Shown: in pieces, positions 17,134 through 26,982 of the stretch
Position numbering within the stretch: position 1 is the stretch's first letter
How the letters are laid out: each line of letters opens with the position of its first letter
Assembly (NCBI RefSeq): GCF_000190755.2
Contig: NZ_JH109153.1
Location: 640,561 to 704,560, forward strand
DNA: 64,000 nt
Direction: 5' to 3'
Origin: Methylobacter tundripaludum SV96
GTDB taxonomy: Bacteria; Pseudomonadota; Gammaproteobacteria; Methylococcales; Methylomonadaceae
The notes under the pieces: model-generated
What the model was told of the DNA's origin: nothing
Database searches by the model: none
The model's input: only the letters and a program-made list of their open reading frames with translations
Position numbers and translations under genes: made by a program

Positions 17134-18585
17134 TTAACGCTGTAAATCATATTTGCGTAATTTTTCAACCAATGTTGTGCGCCGCATATTCAACCGCTTG
17201 GCCGCATGCGCCACCACCCCGCTGCATTCGTTTAATGCCTGACGTATCAAATCGACTTCTAAAACATTCAAATATTCTTTCAAATCTATGCCCTGCTCCG
17301 GCAATTGAGCTAAAGAACTCAATGTCCCCTCAAAAGCACCGACGACTTCAATTTGCTCGGACTGCTCCTCATCTTCTATATCAACCGCTTCGATATCATC
17401 AATAATTTCTTCAGAAATTTTATAGTGCTGAAATTTTTCCGGCAAATCAGCCGCATCGACCAGTCCTTTGGGGTTAATAATAGCCAGTCTTTCAATCAAA
17501 TTTGCCAATTCTCTGACGTTCCCCGGCCATTCATGCTGCATCAGTACAGCCAATGCCGCATTAGTCAGTCGTACCGACCCCCGATTGGAAGCCTCCATGC
17601 GAGCGATAAGATCATTCACTAACAGCGGGAGATCTTCAGCCCTGTCCTTTAAGGCCGGTATTTCAATAGGAAAAACATTCAAGCGATAAAACAGATCCTC
17701 CCGAAACCGATTTTCTTTAATCTCGTTTTCAAGATACCGGTGCGTTGCGGCAATAACCCGCACATCGCAATGTATGGTTTTGTTGCTGCCTACGCGTTCA
17801 AAGGTACGTTCCTGCAATACACGCAATAACTTAACCTGCATAGCCAAGGGCATGTCGCCAATTTCATCCAGAAACAGCGTTCCGCCTTCCGCCATTTCAA
17901 AGCGGCCTTGCCTAGCGCTTAAAGCACCGGTAAACGCGCCTTTCTCGTGACCAAACAGTTCGCTTTCCAGCAATTCGCCCGGAATCGCGCCGCAATTTAT
18001 CGGCACAAACGGCTTGTCTTTTCGGAATGAGGCATCATGCAAAGCGCGAGCAACCACTTCTTTTCCTGTTCCCGACTCGCCCAGAATTAAAACCGTCGCA
18101 TCCGATTCTGCAACCTGATCAATCAGCTTACGAATACCGATAATAGCCTGACTCTTGCCTTTTAGTCGATCAGCTGAAGATGAACGACGATCGGACGCTT
18201 CACGCACCGTAAAAGTCGTTTGCGGACCGGATACAAACAGCTTATCGAGTATCGGTTTCAAAACGGGGTGCGTAGCCGGCCATTCCAGCACTTGAAACAC
18301 ACTATTAGTAATTGCGGTCGAAACCTGGAGCGCCGTTCCCTTGTTAATCAATAAAATGACAGGGATTTTATTTGCCCGTTCCACAATATTACTGACCACA
18401 GTGGCCTGCTTATCAATGCCATCACCGACAAAAATTCCACACAACTGATCCGTTTCGTTAAAACAAGATGCATAATCCGCTGAACCAGCCGTTTCTGTCT
18501 TGTACTCCATAAACTGAAAAACCGTCTCCAGTTGCTGGACTCTTATTTGATTGTCGTCAATTAACAAAATACGCGGCAACGCCAT
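17134..18585 (-). CDS. fleQ: flagellar master regulator FleQ (FlrA)
   Basis: This enhancer-binding protein of about 483 residues sits at the top of the flagellar cascade and in Pseudomonas also binds c-di-GMP. Its N-terminal receiver-like domain (ILLIDDNQIRVQQLETVF) lacks an obvious phosphoacceptor motif, as is typical of FleQ. The AAA+ domain has GESGTGKE, GAFTGA and GNVRELANLIERL; the C-terminal helix-turn-helix is HAAKRLNMRRTTLVEKLRKY. I chose the ATG at 18585 because homologues begin a few residues before ILLIDDN; GTG 18606 is an alternative. It is separately transcribed just upstream of fleSR. Confidence 0.9.
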   Translation of the reverse strand: MALPRILLIDDNQIRVQQLETVFQFMEYKTETAGSADYASCFNETDQLCGIFVGDGIDKQATVVSNIVERANKIPVILLINKGTALQVSTAITNSVFQVLEWPATHPVLKPILDKLFVSGPQTTFTVREASDRRSSSADRLKGKSQAIIGIRKLIDQVAESDATVLILGESGTGKEVVARALHDASFRKDKPFVPINCGAIPGELLESELFGHEKGAFTGALSARQGRFEMAEGGTLFLDEIGDMPLAMQVKLLRVLQERTFERVGSNKTIHCDVRVIAATHRYLENEIKENRFREDLFYRLNVFPIEIPALKDRAEDLPLLVNDLIARMEASNRGSVRLTNAALAVLMQHEWPGNVRELANLIERLAIINPKGLVDAADLPEKFQHYKISEEIIDDIEAVDIEDEEQSEQIEVVGAFEGTLSSLAQLPEQGIDLKEYLNVLEVDLIRQALNECSGVVAHAAKRLNMRRTTLVEKLRKYDLQR

Positions 18586-18824
18586 ATTTTTACACTCATC
18601 ACTCACATTGAGGCCATTTGGATTTAGCCTTACACTTTCCGCAACAATAACTGCGGCTCATCACTCAGCATGGCCTTAAAAATAATTATTTTTAATTATT
18701 TAGCTATTTGGCAAAGTTAAGCATCGAATTATCACTATGTCAAAATTCTTTTTATTTCATACTGTTCTAAGGCCTTTTTAATGTGATTTGCACAAATAAA
18801 TCAACCCGCAATCCCTATCCAGGC

Positions 18825-18874
18825 TTGACAAAAATTTCTCATCATAGACACTAGGGTTGTTTCCACAACCCTAG
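18825..18874 (+). promoter_or_regulatory. promoter and 24-bp palindrome before the CNNM gene
   Basis: TTGACA at 18825-18830 is a consensus -35 box; the -10 is weak (GACACT at 18847-18852). A perfect inverted repeat follows: CTAGGGTTGT (18851-18860), TTCC, ACAACCCTAG (18865-18874), ending 12 bases before the TTG start. It may be an operator overlapping the promoter or a hairpin at the mRNA 5' end that limits access to the start codon. Confidence 0.5.
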
Positions 18875-18886
18875 AGTACACCTTCT

Positions 18887-20137
18887 TTGAACGATATACC
18901 CATTAGCATGCTGTTTGGCATACTTGCCGCCATGCTTATTCTTTCCGCTTTTTTCTCCGGCTCGGAAACGGCCTTGATGACACTAAACCGTTATCGTTTA
19001 AGGCATCTGGTTAAACTGAATCATTCCGGCGCCATCAAAGCACATCACTTACTGCAAAGGCCGGAGCGCTTGCTTGGCTTGATTTTACTGTGTAATAACT
19101 TTGTTAATAATTTCGCATCCTCGATAGCAACCGTCATCGCCATTAAACTCTACGCCGATGAAGAATCCAGCGTCGCTATCGCCGCCGGAATTTTGACTAT
19201 CGTAATGCTTATTTGCTCGGAAGTAACCCCCAAGACACTGGCCGCAATCAAACCGGAGCCGCTTGCCTTCCCGGCCGCCTGGATTTACACCCTCTTACTG
19301 AAAATCTTGTATCCCATCGTTTGGTTCGTCAATTTATTTGTTAATCTGTTACTCCGCATAGTCGGTGTCGATATCAAAAAAAACCGCCATAACGCACTCA
19401 ATAAAGACGAATTAAAAAGCATTATTAGCGACGCCGAAAGCTTGATGCCTACACGCTACCAAAAAATGCTGATGGGCATACTGGATCTCGAATCAGCGAC
19501 TGTTGAAGATATCATGACTCCACGTAATGAAATTATCGGCGTAGACCTCGAGTTGCCGGTTGAAGACATCATTACCCGAATAAAAACCAGTCCGCATACC
19601 CGATTACCCGTCTACAAAACCAGCATCGACAGAATTATTGGTTTTATACATTTACGGAAAATACTCGCACTGCTTAACCAGGAAGATTTTGACAAGCAAA
19701 CCATCATAAACCTCCTGGACAAGCCATCGTTCATACCGGAGAGCACCCCGGTGCATAACCAAATGCATCGCTTTAAACATGAAAAAATCCGCATAGGCCT
19801 GGTCGTCGATGAATATGGCGACGTGCAGGGCTTGGTTACACTGGACGATTTACTACAGGAAATCGTAGGTGAACTGATCACCGACGATGTCGCCGTAAGA
19901 ACGCAAAGCGACGGCAGCTACCTGGTTGACGCCAATATTACCATCAGGGAATTAAACCGCGTTACTCAATGGTCGTTTCCTACGGAGGGCCCAAAGACAC
20001 TCAACGGGCTTATCATCGAGTTTATGGAAACCATACCCGAAACCGGAACCAGTATCAGATTGCATGAATACCTTTTGGAGATCATAAAACGGGATGAAAA
20101 TAGCGTTAAACTGGTCAAATTCCTGCCGAGGAAATAA
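18887..20137 (+). CDS. CNNM/CBS-domain membrane protein (CorC/HlyC family)
   Basis: This 416-residue inner-membrane protein has the CNNM (DUF21) transmembrane domain first (about 1-190, with SAFFSGSETALMTLNRYRLR near residue 20), then a pair of CBS domains (about 205-335, MTPRNEIIGVD and GLVVDEYGDVQGLVTLDDLL) and a C-terminal CorC_HlyC domain. Members are linked to Mg2+ or Co2+ export; the substrate cannot be read here. The TTG start fits the length of relatives, with ATG 18908 as alternative. The hairpin just upstream may control initiation at this weak codon. Confidence 0.85.
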   Translation: MNDIPISMLFGILAAMLILSAFFSGSETALMTLNRYRLRHLVKLNHSGAIKAHHLLQRPERLLGLILLCNNFVNNFASSIATVIAIKLYADEESSVAIAAGILTIVMLICSEVTPKTLAAIKPEPLAFPAAWIYTLLLKILYPIVWFVNLFVNLLLRIVGVDIKKNRHNALNKDELKSIISDAESLMPTRYQKMLMGILDLESATVEDIMTPRNEIIGVDLELPVEDIITRIKTSPHTRLPVYKTSIDRIIGFIHLRKILALLNQEDFDKQTIINLLDKPSFIPESTPVHNQMHRFKHEKIRIGLVVDEYGDVQGLVTLDDLLQEIVGELITDDVAVRTQSDGSYLVDANITIRELNRVTQWSFPTEGPKTLNGLIIEFMETIPETGTSIRLHEYLLEIIKRDENSVKLVKFLPRK

Positions 20138-20226
20138 GCCTTTATCCCAGTTACAGTCAATTTCTTGAACAACTAAAATAATACCGTCTATAATCAAGGT
20201 TCGTTTAAAGATGCGCTACCAATCCA

Positions 20227-20859
20227 ATGGCAAAACTCACTGTTTTTTTTAAAGATAAAGCTATCCATTCGGGCCTGTTTGAACACGGTATTGTGCATAT
20301 CGGACGCGATGAAACCAATGATTTAACCATTGACAGCCTGGCAGTCGCCCCGGCTCACGCCGTCATCATTATTCGTGCAGATGACTGCACTATCAAGCAA
20401 CTCAATGATGAATTTCCGTTAATCGTCAACGGCAAAAAAACCAAAACTTGCAATCTCAATAACAACGACACCATATCAATGGGAAAGCATGACATCATTT
20501 TCAATACCGCAGAATTTATAGAATCTCCCGCCTTCAATAGCCTCATTGACGAAGACGTAAAATCGCTTAATCAGGAAATTGACAGTGAATTACGCATTCC
20601 TGCCGCTAATTTGCAAATTATGAACGGCAGCAATATTGGCAAGATTCTGCAATTAAAAAAAGCCATGACGCGGCTGGGTCATGACGGAAACGGCATTATC
20701 GTAATATCGAAGAGAAGAGAGGGTTATTTCGTTTCCGTATTGGAAAATAGCGGCACGATAACGGTAAACAATGAACCCTTAAACGATAAGTCATTAAAAT
20801 TAAACACGAATGATGTGCTGGTTATTGACAACACATCCCTGCAATTCTTTTTGAATTAA
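20227..20859 (+). CDS. protein with two FHA domains
   Basis: This 210-residue cytosolic protein carries one clear FHA domain (about 20-95: HIGRDETNDLTIDSLAVAPAH, with the GR and S/A-x-x-H positions) and a second weaker one (about 125-208: RLGHDGNGIIVIS, then TVNNEPLNDK). FHA domains bind phosphothreonine peptides, but the second domain lacks the usual Ser-His signature. Four bases separate it from the following PilZ gene, so the two are surely cotranscribed. No kinase or phosphatase gene is adjacent. Function unknown; the pairing suggests a regulatory role that joins protein phosphorylation with c-di-GMP. Confidence 0.75.
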   Translation: MAKLTVFFKDKAIHSGLFEHGIVHIGRDETNDLTIDSLAVAPAHAVIIIRADDCTIKQLNDEFPLIVNGKKTKTCNLNNNDTISMGKHDIIFNTAEFIESPAFNSLIDEDVKSLNQEIDSELRIPAANLQIMNGSNIGKILQLKKAMTRLGHDGNGIIVISKRREGYFVSVLENSGTITVNNEPLNDKSLKLNTNDVLVIDNTSLQFFLN

Positions 20860-20863
20860 ATCC

Positions 20864-21232
20864 ATGCATCCAACAGAAAACAACGATAACCGCCATTTTC
20901 ACCGCATTCTCTACACGGCAGAAGCTATTTTAAGCTGTGAAGAAAAGACATGGCACTGCGAAATCGTTGACCTATCCTTAAAAGGCTGTTTATTACGTTT
21001 TGAACTTCCCTGGGAAGAAGATCCGGAAAAACTCTACACCCTCGCATTACGATTGTCCGAACAGGTCCAAATAAAAATGGAACTCACTGCAACGCATGTT
21101 GTAGGCAATAAGGTCGGCTTTAAATGTGAGCATATCGATATAGACAGCATTTCCGAATTACGTCGATTGGTTGAACTCAACCTTGGCAGCAGCGCCTTAC
21201 TGGAACGGGATTTGTTGGCATTAATCGAATAA
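20864..21232 (+). CDS. single-domain PilZ protein
   Basis: This 122-residue protein consists of one PilZ domain. The c-di-GMP-binding elements are visible: an RHFHR box near residue 10 (RxxxR) and DLSLKGCLL near residue 42 (DxSxxG). The C-terminal helix (SISELRRLVELNLGSSALLERDL) resembles the short PilZ proteins of gammaproteobacteria. It immediately follows the FHA gene. The target is unknown. Confidence 0.82.
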   Translation: MHPTENNDNRHFHRILYTAEAILSCEEKTWHCEIVDLSLKGCLLRFELPWEEDPEKLYTLALRLSEQVQIKMELTATHVVGNKVGFKCEHIDIDSISELRRLVELNLGSSALLERDLLALIE

Positions 21233-21340
21233 CGTAGATGAGTCACGCACTTAAAAAGCAGCTACATTATCTTAAAGATTTTCCATATAAAACAATGCAC
21301 TAATTGATTATTTTGAGTCAATCAAAGCCCAGCCGGCGCT

Positions 21341-21389
21341 GGAATAAGGTTTCCCGCCAAATCCTTGCATCAGCGGGAATACCTTATCC
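21341..21389. repeat. long imperfect inverted repeat in a 650-bp gap
   Basis: Arms 21341-21357 (GGAATAAGGTTTCCCGC) and 21373-21389 (GCGGGAATACCTTATCC) pair almost completely with one bulge on each side, over a 15-base loop. It lacks a T-run, so it is not an ordinary terminator. The remainder of 21233-21883 contains a 28-codon frame at 21509-21595 with a GGGAGGA site five bases before ATG, otherwise nothing I recognise. Confidence 0.55.
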
Positions 21390-21883
21390 CTATCATTAAA
21401 ATATTGCATACCCTGTTGTAACAAACACTCCCAACCTTTCTGCATGCGCTGATTGAGTCAGCATCGGCTTGGCGCGTCTTTGTCAATCACACCATTCGGG
21501 AGGACGCTATGGAATTCTGCGTTTATCATAGCGGCCGAATCCGGACCTCGCACCCTGCTCTTCCGTTAGACGAAAGGCCTGAACCGGAATTATAGCCAGA
21601 CAGACTCTCTGTATAGTCCCGTGCAATCATATCCTATTCATAACTGTCCGTTATTTCGAGTAAACAGAAAAACCGCGGTCAAGCCTTGTACGCCATTAGT
21701 TACCCAGTTTTAGACTGGCTTTTCCGCATTTAAAGATGAAAGAAGTAAATTCTAAAAACCAATTGTTTCCATAAAAGAAACTATTAATTAATAACTACTG
21801 ATATTGTCAACCAATATGTACGTATGTATAGTATACCCAACGTTGATTACTTCTTACCCACAAAATAGCATAGGAGCTTTAAA

Positions 21884-22036
21884 ATGACTGATTTTCAAAG
21901 AGATATTTTAATAGGGCTGATGTTTGTCGTTGGTATTTTAGGCTTTCTTTCCGGCGAATTCATTGTTTCAACAATCACGTTTGCAACGGCCGCAATATTC
22001 AGCAATATAGTTTTGAGCCGCAGATTGCTCGGCTAA
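21884..22036 (+). CDS. 50-residue hydrophobic membrane peptide
   Basis: A short gene of 50 codons with its own TAGGAGC ribosome binding site seven bases before ATG and a strong intrinsic terminator 60 bases after the stop. The product has a charged N-terminus (TDFQRD), two hydrophobic stretches that could form one or two membrane helices (ILIGLMFVVGILGFL; FIVSTITFATAAIF) and a basic end (SRRLLG). I recognise no family. The complete set of expression signals makes it a likely real small membrane protein. Confidence 0.6.
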   Translation: MTDFQRDILIGLMFVVGILGFLSGEFIVSTITFATAAIFSNIVLSRRLLG

Positions 22037-22095
22037 AGTTTTTTTCCACCTCTTGGTATCCTACCTCAAACAGCATCTCTCCTGTTTGACTTCTC

Positions 22096-22130
22096 ACTCC
22101 CGGCGCTAAACCGCACCGGGAGTTTTTTTT
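22096..22130 (+). terminator. strong intrinsic terminator
   Basis: ACTCCCGG (22096-22103) pairs with CCGGGAGT (22116-22123) over a 12-base loop, followed by eight T residues. It ends the transcript of the 50-residue membrane peptide gene and lies just before the convergent rlmG. Confidence 0.85.
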
Positions 22131-22159
22131 GCCTGATTTTTTTACACCTGCTCAGCAAA

Positions 22160-23323
22160 TTAGCCCGCCAACACCGCCTTCACGATAACGAATTTCGAGT
22201 TGGCTGCGATGACCGAATGCGCACCAAAAAAACGATCAAGGTAGCTGTGATAATCCAGATGCCGATTGCCGATCACCCACAACTCGCCGCCTTTACGCAA
22301 TACTCTGCGCGACTGCTTGAATAAACTGACGGCAATTTGGTCGCCTACCGTATTTTGCTGGTGAAACGGCGGATTGCAAAGAATCAGGTCGGCCGACTCT
22401 GACTCAACCCCCATTAATCCGTCGCCGACCCGAAAACTCGCCTCACGTTGCTCTCCAAAAGCACGCTGAAAGTTATCCTTGGCCGATGCTACCGCCATAA
22501 AAGACTCATCGACAAAATGCACGGTCGCCGCAGGACAACGTTCGGCGGCGATTAATCCGACCAGACCGTTACCGCATCCCAAGTCGATAATGTCGCAGGC
22601 ATCCTGCCGAGCCGGAAGATACTGGAGAAAAAAGCGCGTACCAATGTCGAGACTGTCGCGCGAAAATACATTGGCGTGGTTGCTGATCAGGTATTCGGTA
22701 TTTTCAAGCCGGTAACAAACCGGATAAGGACTGGGCGGCACAGCCAGTGCGGCATCGGGCGATGCAAAAATCAGCCGCGCCTTTTTTTTTGCCAGCGAGG
22801 TCGTCGTCGGCCCGACCAACCGTTCCAGCAACTTCCAAACCGAGGACGGCAGGGTTTTGATCATGCCCGCAACAATAACCTGGGTTGAAGCGGTTAAATG
22901 CGGATGCAAGTGTATCAATTGGTCTTCCAACAAGGCCAGGGTCTTGGGCACCTTAATCAGCACCCAATCAAATACACCCTCCGGCATTTCAAGACTGTTC
23001 AGTAAACTGACGCTGTGTTCAGGCAAGCCGTTTGCGGCAAGATTGAGCCGCGTGGCCTGCTGCGACAAAAAGGAATCCGATATGGCATAAGGCCGGAAAG
23101 CGCTCAACGCCACAGCCAAAGCGCCGAAACTGTCATTCACTATCAAAACCCGCGCAGCACCTGTGGTGAGCCTAGTCGAACTATCCGGTAGCTTTAGCTG
23201 CTCTGCAAGCGTATCGAGCAGATATTCATCCGCCGCGTCCCAGGCGCGCAACAATTCTCGCGGTCGTTTTGGCAGCCGGTTTAATTCAAATTCGCCTTGA
23301 GCAACGCTTAAACGAACAGACAT
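22160..23323 (-). CDS. rlmG: 23S rRNA m2G1835 methyltransferase RlmG
   Basis: This 387-residue protein has the RlmG layout: a degenerate N-terminal Rossmann domain that begins with LRAWDAADEYLLDTL, and a catalytic C-terminal domain with the SAM site DLGCGNGLVGLIAA and the NPPFHQQ motif of guanine-N2 methyltransferases. Length agrees with E. coli RlmG (378). It probably methylates G1835 of 23S rRNA. Four bases separate its start from the stop of efpL upstream, so the two translation-related genes form an operon. Confidence 0.9.
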   Translation of the reverse strand: MSVRLSVAQGEFELNRLPKRPRELLRAWDAADEYLLDTLAEQLKLPDSSTRLTTGAARVLIVNDSFGALAVALSAFRPYAISDSFLSQQATRLNLAANGLPEHSVSLLNSLEMPEGVFDWVLIKVPKTLALLEDQLIHLHPHLTASTQVIVAGMIKTLPSSVWKLLERLVGPTTTSLAKKKARLIFASPDAALAVPPSPYPVCYRLENTEYLISNHANVFSRDSLDIGTRFFLQYLPARQDACDIIDLGCGNGLVGLIAAERCPAATVHFVDESFMAVASAKDNFQRAFGEQREASFRVGDGLMGVESESADLILCNPPFHQQNTVGDQIAVSLFKQSRRVLRKGGELWVIGNRHLDYHSYLDRFFGAHSVIAANSKFVIVKAVLAG

Positions 23324-23326
23324 GAC

Positions 23327-23893
23327 TCAAGCGCGAGACATGAATTTTTTTGTTTCGGTATTGATCTTAATCAACTCATCAGTCTCCAGATATTCGGGCA
23401 CCTGAACCTCCAGCCCGGTGGTCAATCTGGCCGTTTTGGTACGCCCTGACGCCGTCGCTCCTTTAATAGCCGGAGCGGTCTCCACTATCGCCATCACCAC
23501 GGAACTCGGCAATTCAATACCCAGTACCGCATCGTCCACCAACAAGGCCACTATGCCTTCAAGCCCTTCGGTCAAATAGTCGATTTGGTCTTCCAAATCA
23601 TCGCTGCTTAAAGTGTACTGGGTGTAATCTTCCATATTCATGAAGATATAACTATCTCCATCTACATAAGAAAACTGCACTTTGGCGCGCACCAAATCGG
23701 CATCCTTAAAGAAATCATCCCCTTTTAAAGACTCATCCAGTTTTTGGCCGGTTTTAAGATTGGTAAAACGGATTTTATACAAGGTTGACGCACCACGGGA
23801 CGATGGACTTTTAGCGTCAACCTGCTTAACCGCATGCGGTATGCCGTTTATTTCAACCACCATGCCTCTTTTTAAATCACTAGCCTTTGCCAC
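23327..23893 (-). CDS. efpL: EF-P-like protein EfpL (YeiP)
   Basis: A 188-residue, three-domain paralogue of elongation factor P. The tip loop of domain I reads KSPSSRGASTLYK, with Arg where canonical EF-P carries a modified Lys; this loop, with GDDFF and SYVDGDSYIFMN, is the hallmark of the YeiP/EfpL group, which relieves ribosome stalling at proline and other difficult motifs. The GTG start at 23893 is chosen because GAGGA lies nine bases upstream and the product then begins like its relatives (AKASDLKRGM). It is first in an operon with rlmG. Confidence 0.9.
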   Translation of the reverse strand: MAKASDLKRGMVVEINGIPHAVKQVDAKSPSSRGASTLYKIRFTNLKTGQKLDESLKGDDFFKDADLVRAKVQFSYVDGDSYIFMNMEDYTQYTLSSDDLEDQIDYLTEGLEGIVALLVDDAVLGIELPSSVVMAIVETAPAIKGATASGRTKTARLTTGLEVQVPEYLETDELIKINTETKKFMSRA

Positions 23894-24071
23894 GCCAACT
23901 TCCTCTCGATTAAACTTGCCGACGAAACGCAGCAAGGGTTTATATTTAAGTGAGCTAAGCCACCATCAAGCGCCATTATATCGTAAAATCTGCACTTAAA
24001 GCCGCCCGCTACGGGAATTTGGCTGGCCGAACGCCGTATGGCATTTATTAACCCGTGATAAATTAAAAACC

Positions 24072-24956
24072 ATGTCAGATAAAAAACCCACCCTCGGTTT
24101 CATCGGTATCGGCCTGATGGGCAAGCCGATGACTTTGCGCTTGCTGGATGCAGGCTTTAGCGTCAATGTCTGGAACCGCAGCCCCGAAAAGCTCCAGCCG
24201 GTTATCGATGCAGGCGCAACAGCCTGTAGTTCCGTGGCCGAATTAGTCCGAGCCTCCGAGGTGATTATCCTGTGCTTGGCCGATACGGCGGTCGTAGACT
24301 CGATTGTTCGCAATGAGATTGCGACAAACGGCACCGAAGGCAAGTTGCTGATTGACTTATCCAGCATCCACCCGGAAAACACCCGGCAACTGGCATCGCT
24401 GCTGCATGAAAAATGCACCATGGGCTGGGTCGATGCGCCGGTTTCCGGCGGCGTTGCCGGTGCAGAGCAAGGCAATCTGGCGATTATGGCGGGCGGCAGT
24501 GCGGAAAATATCGCAGTTGCCCGGCTCGTTCTGGCTCCGCTGTACAAACAATTAACCCACATGGGCGAAGTGGGCAGCGGCCAGATCACCAAGATCTGCA
24601 ACCAGATGATAGTCAGTTGCAATGTGCTGGTAATCGCCGAAATGATGGCGCTGGCCAAACAGGCCGGTGTTGATGCAAAGCAAATACCCGCCGCGCTGGC
24701 TGGCGGTTTTGCCGACTCCAAACCCTTGCAAATCTCCGGCGCTGAAATGGCGACCGAAACCTTCGAGCCAATCAAGTGGAGGGTTAAAACCCTGCTGAAG
24801 GATTTGAACATGGCGGTCGATTTGTCCGTTAAACAAGGCAACGCCGTCCCCATGTCCGCCCTGGCCGCGCAGCTGATGCAACTGCACGGCAGCCACGGTT
24901 ACCTGGAACACGACCCCGCCACTTTAATCAAACTCTACACAAAAACCGATGCTTAA
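24072..24956 (+). CDS. glxR: tartronate semialdehyde reductase-like dehydrogenase
   Basis: This 294-residue beta-hydroxyacid dehydrogenase has an N-terminal Rossmann fold with GFIGIGLMGKPM, the substrate-binding VDAPVSGGVAGAEQGNLAIM segment (about 117-136) and the catalytic Lys in GQITKICNQMIVSCN (about 173-187). The family includes tartronate semialdehyde reductase (GlxR/GarR) and 3-hydroxyisobutyrate dehydrogenase. The overlapping hydroxypyruvate isomerase gene (8 bp) argues for the former: hydroxypyruvate to tartronate semialdehyde to glycerate. It is divergent from efpL. Confidence 0.85.
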   Translation: MSDKKPTLGFIGIGLMGKPMTLRLLDAGFSVNVWNRSPEKLQPVIDAGATACSSVAELVRASEVIILCLADTAVVDSIVRNEIATNGTEGKLLIDLSSIHPENTRQLASLLHEKCTMGWVDAPVSGGVAGAEQGNLAIMAGGSAENIAVARLVLAPLYKQLTHMGEVGSGQITKICNQMIVSCNVLVIAEMMALAKQAGVDAKQIPAALAGGFADSKPLQISGAEMATETFEPIKWRVKTLLKDLNMAVDLSVKQGNAVPMSALAAQLMQLHGSHGYLEHDPATLIKLYTKTDA

Positions 24957-25731
24957 CTTTACCGCCAATCTGAGCCTGCTGTTTACCGAAGTAGCGCTTA
25001 TCGATCGCTTCAGCGCCGCCAAGCAAGCCGGGTTTAACGCCGTTGAAATTCAGTTTCCTTACGAGTTAAGCGCAGCCGCCATAAAAGGCAAGCTGGACGA
25101 ATACGACTTAAAACTGGTTTTGTTTAATGTAGACGCCGCCGATTTGTTGCAAGGCGGCGAAGGGCTTGCCTGCGTACCTGAAAAATGCAATCAGTTCAGG
25201 CTGGCCGTCGCTCAGACCGTCGACTACGCCGAGCTGTTAAAGCCGGAAGCAATCAATGTCTTGCCGGGGCGCTGTCTGGATAAAAGCCGCCTGGAGCACT
25301 ATCTGAAAACCTTTAAGGAAAACCTGTGTTTCGCCATTGAGGCCTTTTCGCCGTTGGGTATCAAAACAGTGTTTGAAGCAGTCAATACTCACGATATGCC
25401 GGGATTTATCGTCCATAGCGAATCGCAAATGCTCAGCGTGTTAGCCGAGCTTAACCGCCCCGAACTGTTTATGCAGTACGATATTTATCACATGCAAATG
25501 ATGGGTGAAAAATCCGAGAAGTTTATTGCTGAACATGCCGATAAAATCGGCCATATCCAGTTTGCCGATTGCCCCGGACGTGGACAACCCGGTACGGGGC
25601 GAACTGATTTTAACCGGATGTTTTCAGTCATTGAGAAATCGGGTTATTCGGGATGGATCGGGGCGGAATACAAACCGGTTGGAACTACGCTTGAAAGTTT
25701 GAATTGGTTAACGCCGTATGCATCAACTTGA
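24949..25731 (+). CDS. hyi: hydroxypyruvate isomerase Hyi
   Basis: This 260-residue TIM-barrel enzyme of the xylose-isomerase-like family interconverts hydroxypyruvate and tartronate semialdehyde. Typical motifs are LSLLFTEVALIDRFSAAKQA near the N-terminus, VFEAVNTHDMPGFIV, the metal-site region MQYDIYHMQMMG and HIQFADCPGRGQPGTG, then GWIGAEYKPVG. Its start codon lies within the end of glxR. The pair serves glyoxylate/hydroxypyruvate disposal, useful in serine-cycle or C2 metabolism. Confidence 0.9.
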   Translation: MLNFTANLSLLFTEVALIDRFSAAKQAGFNAVEIQFPYELSAAAIKGKLDEYDLKLVLFNVDAADLLQGGEGLACVPEKCNQFRLAVAQTVDYAELLKPEAINVLPGRCLDKSRLEHYLKTFKENLCFAIEAFSPLGIKTVFEAVNTHDMPGFIVHSESQMLSVLAELNRPELFMQYDIYHMQMMGEKSEKFIAEHADKIGHIQFADCPGRGQPGTGRTDFNRMFSVIEKSGYSGWIGAEYKPVGTTLESLNWLTPYAST

Positions 25732-25748
25732 ACGAAAGGTATTTAATA

Positions 25749-25827
25749 GAACGCAGATGACTATGATGAGCACAGATAATTCAAGAAAAATCTTACTTAA
25801 TCATAATTATCCGCGCCATCCGCGTTC
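25749..25827. repeat. short element with imperfect inverted ends
   Basis: GAACGCAGATGAC (25749-25761) is repeated in inverted form at 25815-25827 (GCCATCCGCGTTC) with two mismatches. Similar phrases recur in other gaps of this window (for example near 32600). It fills most of the space between hyi and the ferredoxin gene. Confidence 0.45.
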
Positions 25828-25843
25828 CATTTTTTAATTCAAA

Positions 25844-26104
<261 letters not shown>

Positions 26105-26133
26105 CTACAACACGGATGAGCAATTAATCTTGC

Positions 26134-26865
<732 letters not shown>

Positions 26866-26982
26866 TCAAAAAAATCGGCAATTCTATACTAAGAAACAAG
26901 TTTAAAATACTTATTTAAATAATATTAGGGCCGAACTGACAAACTTAAAGAAGAAATAACTCCGTGTAATCATAACCTGACA

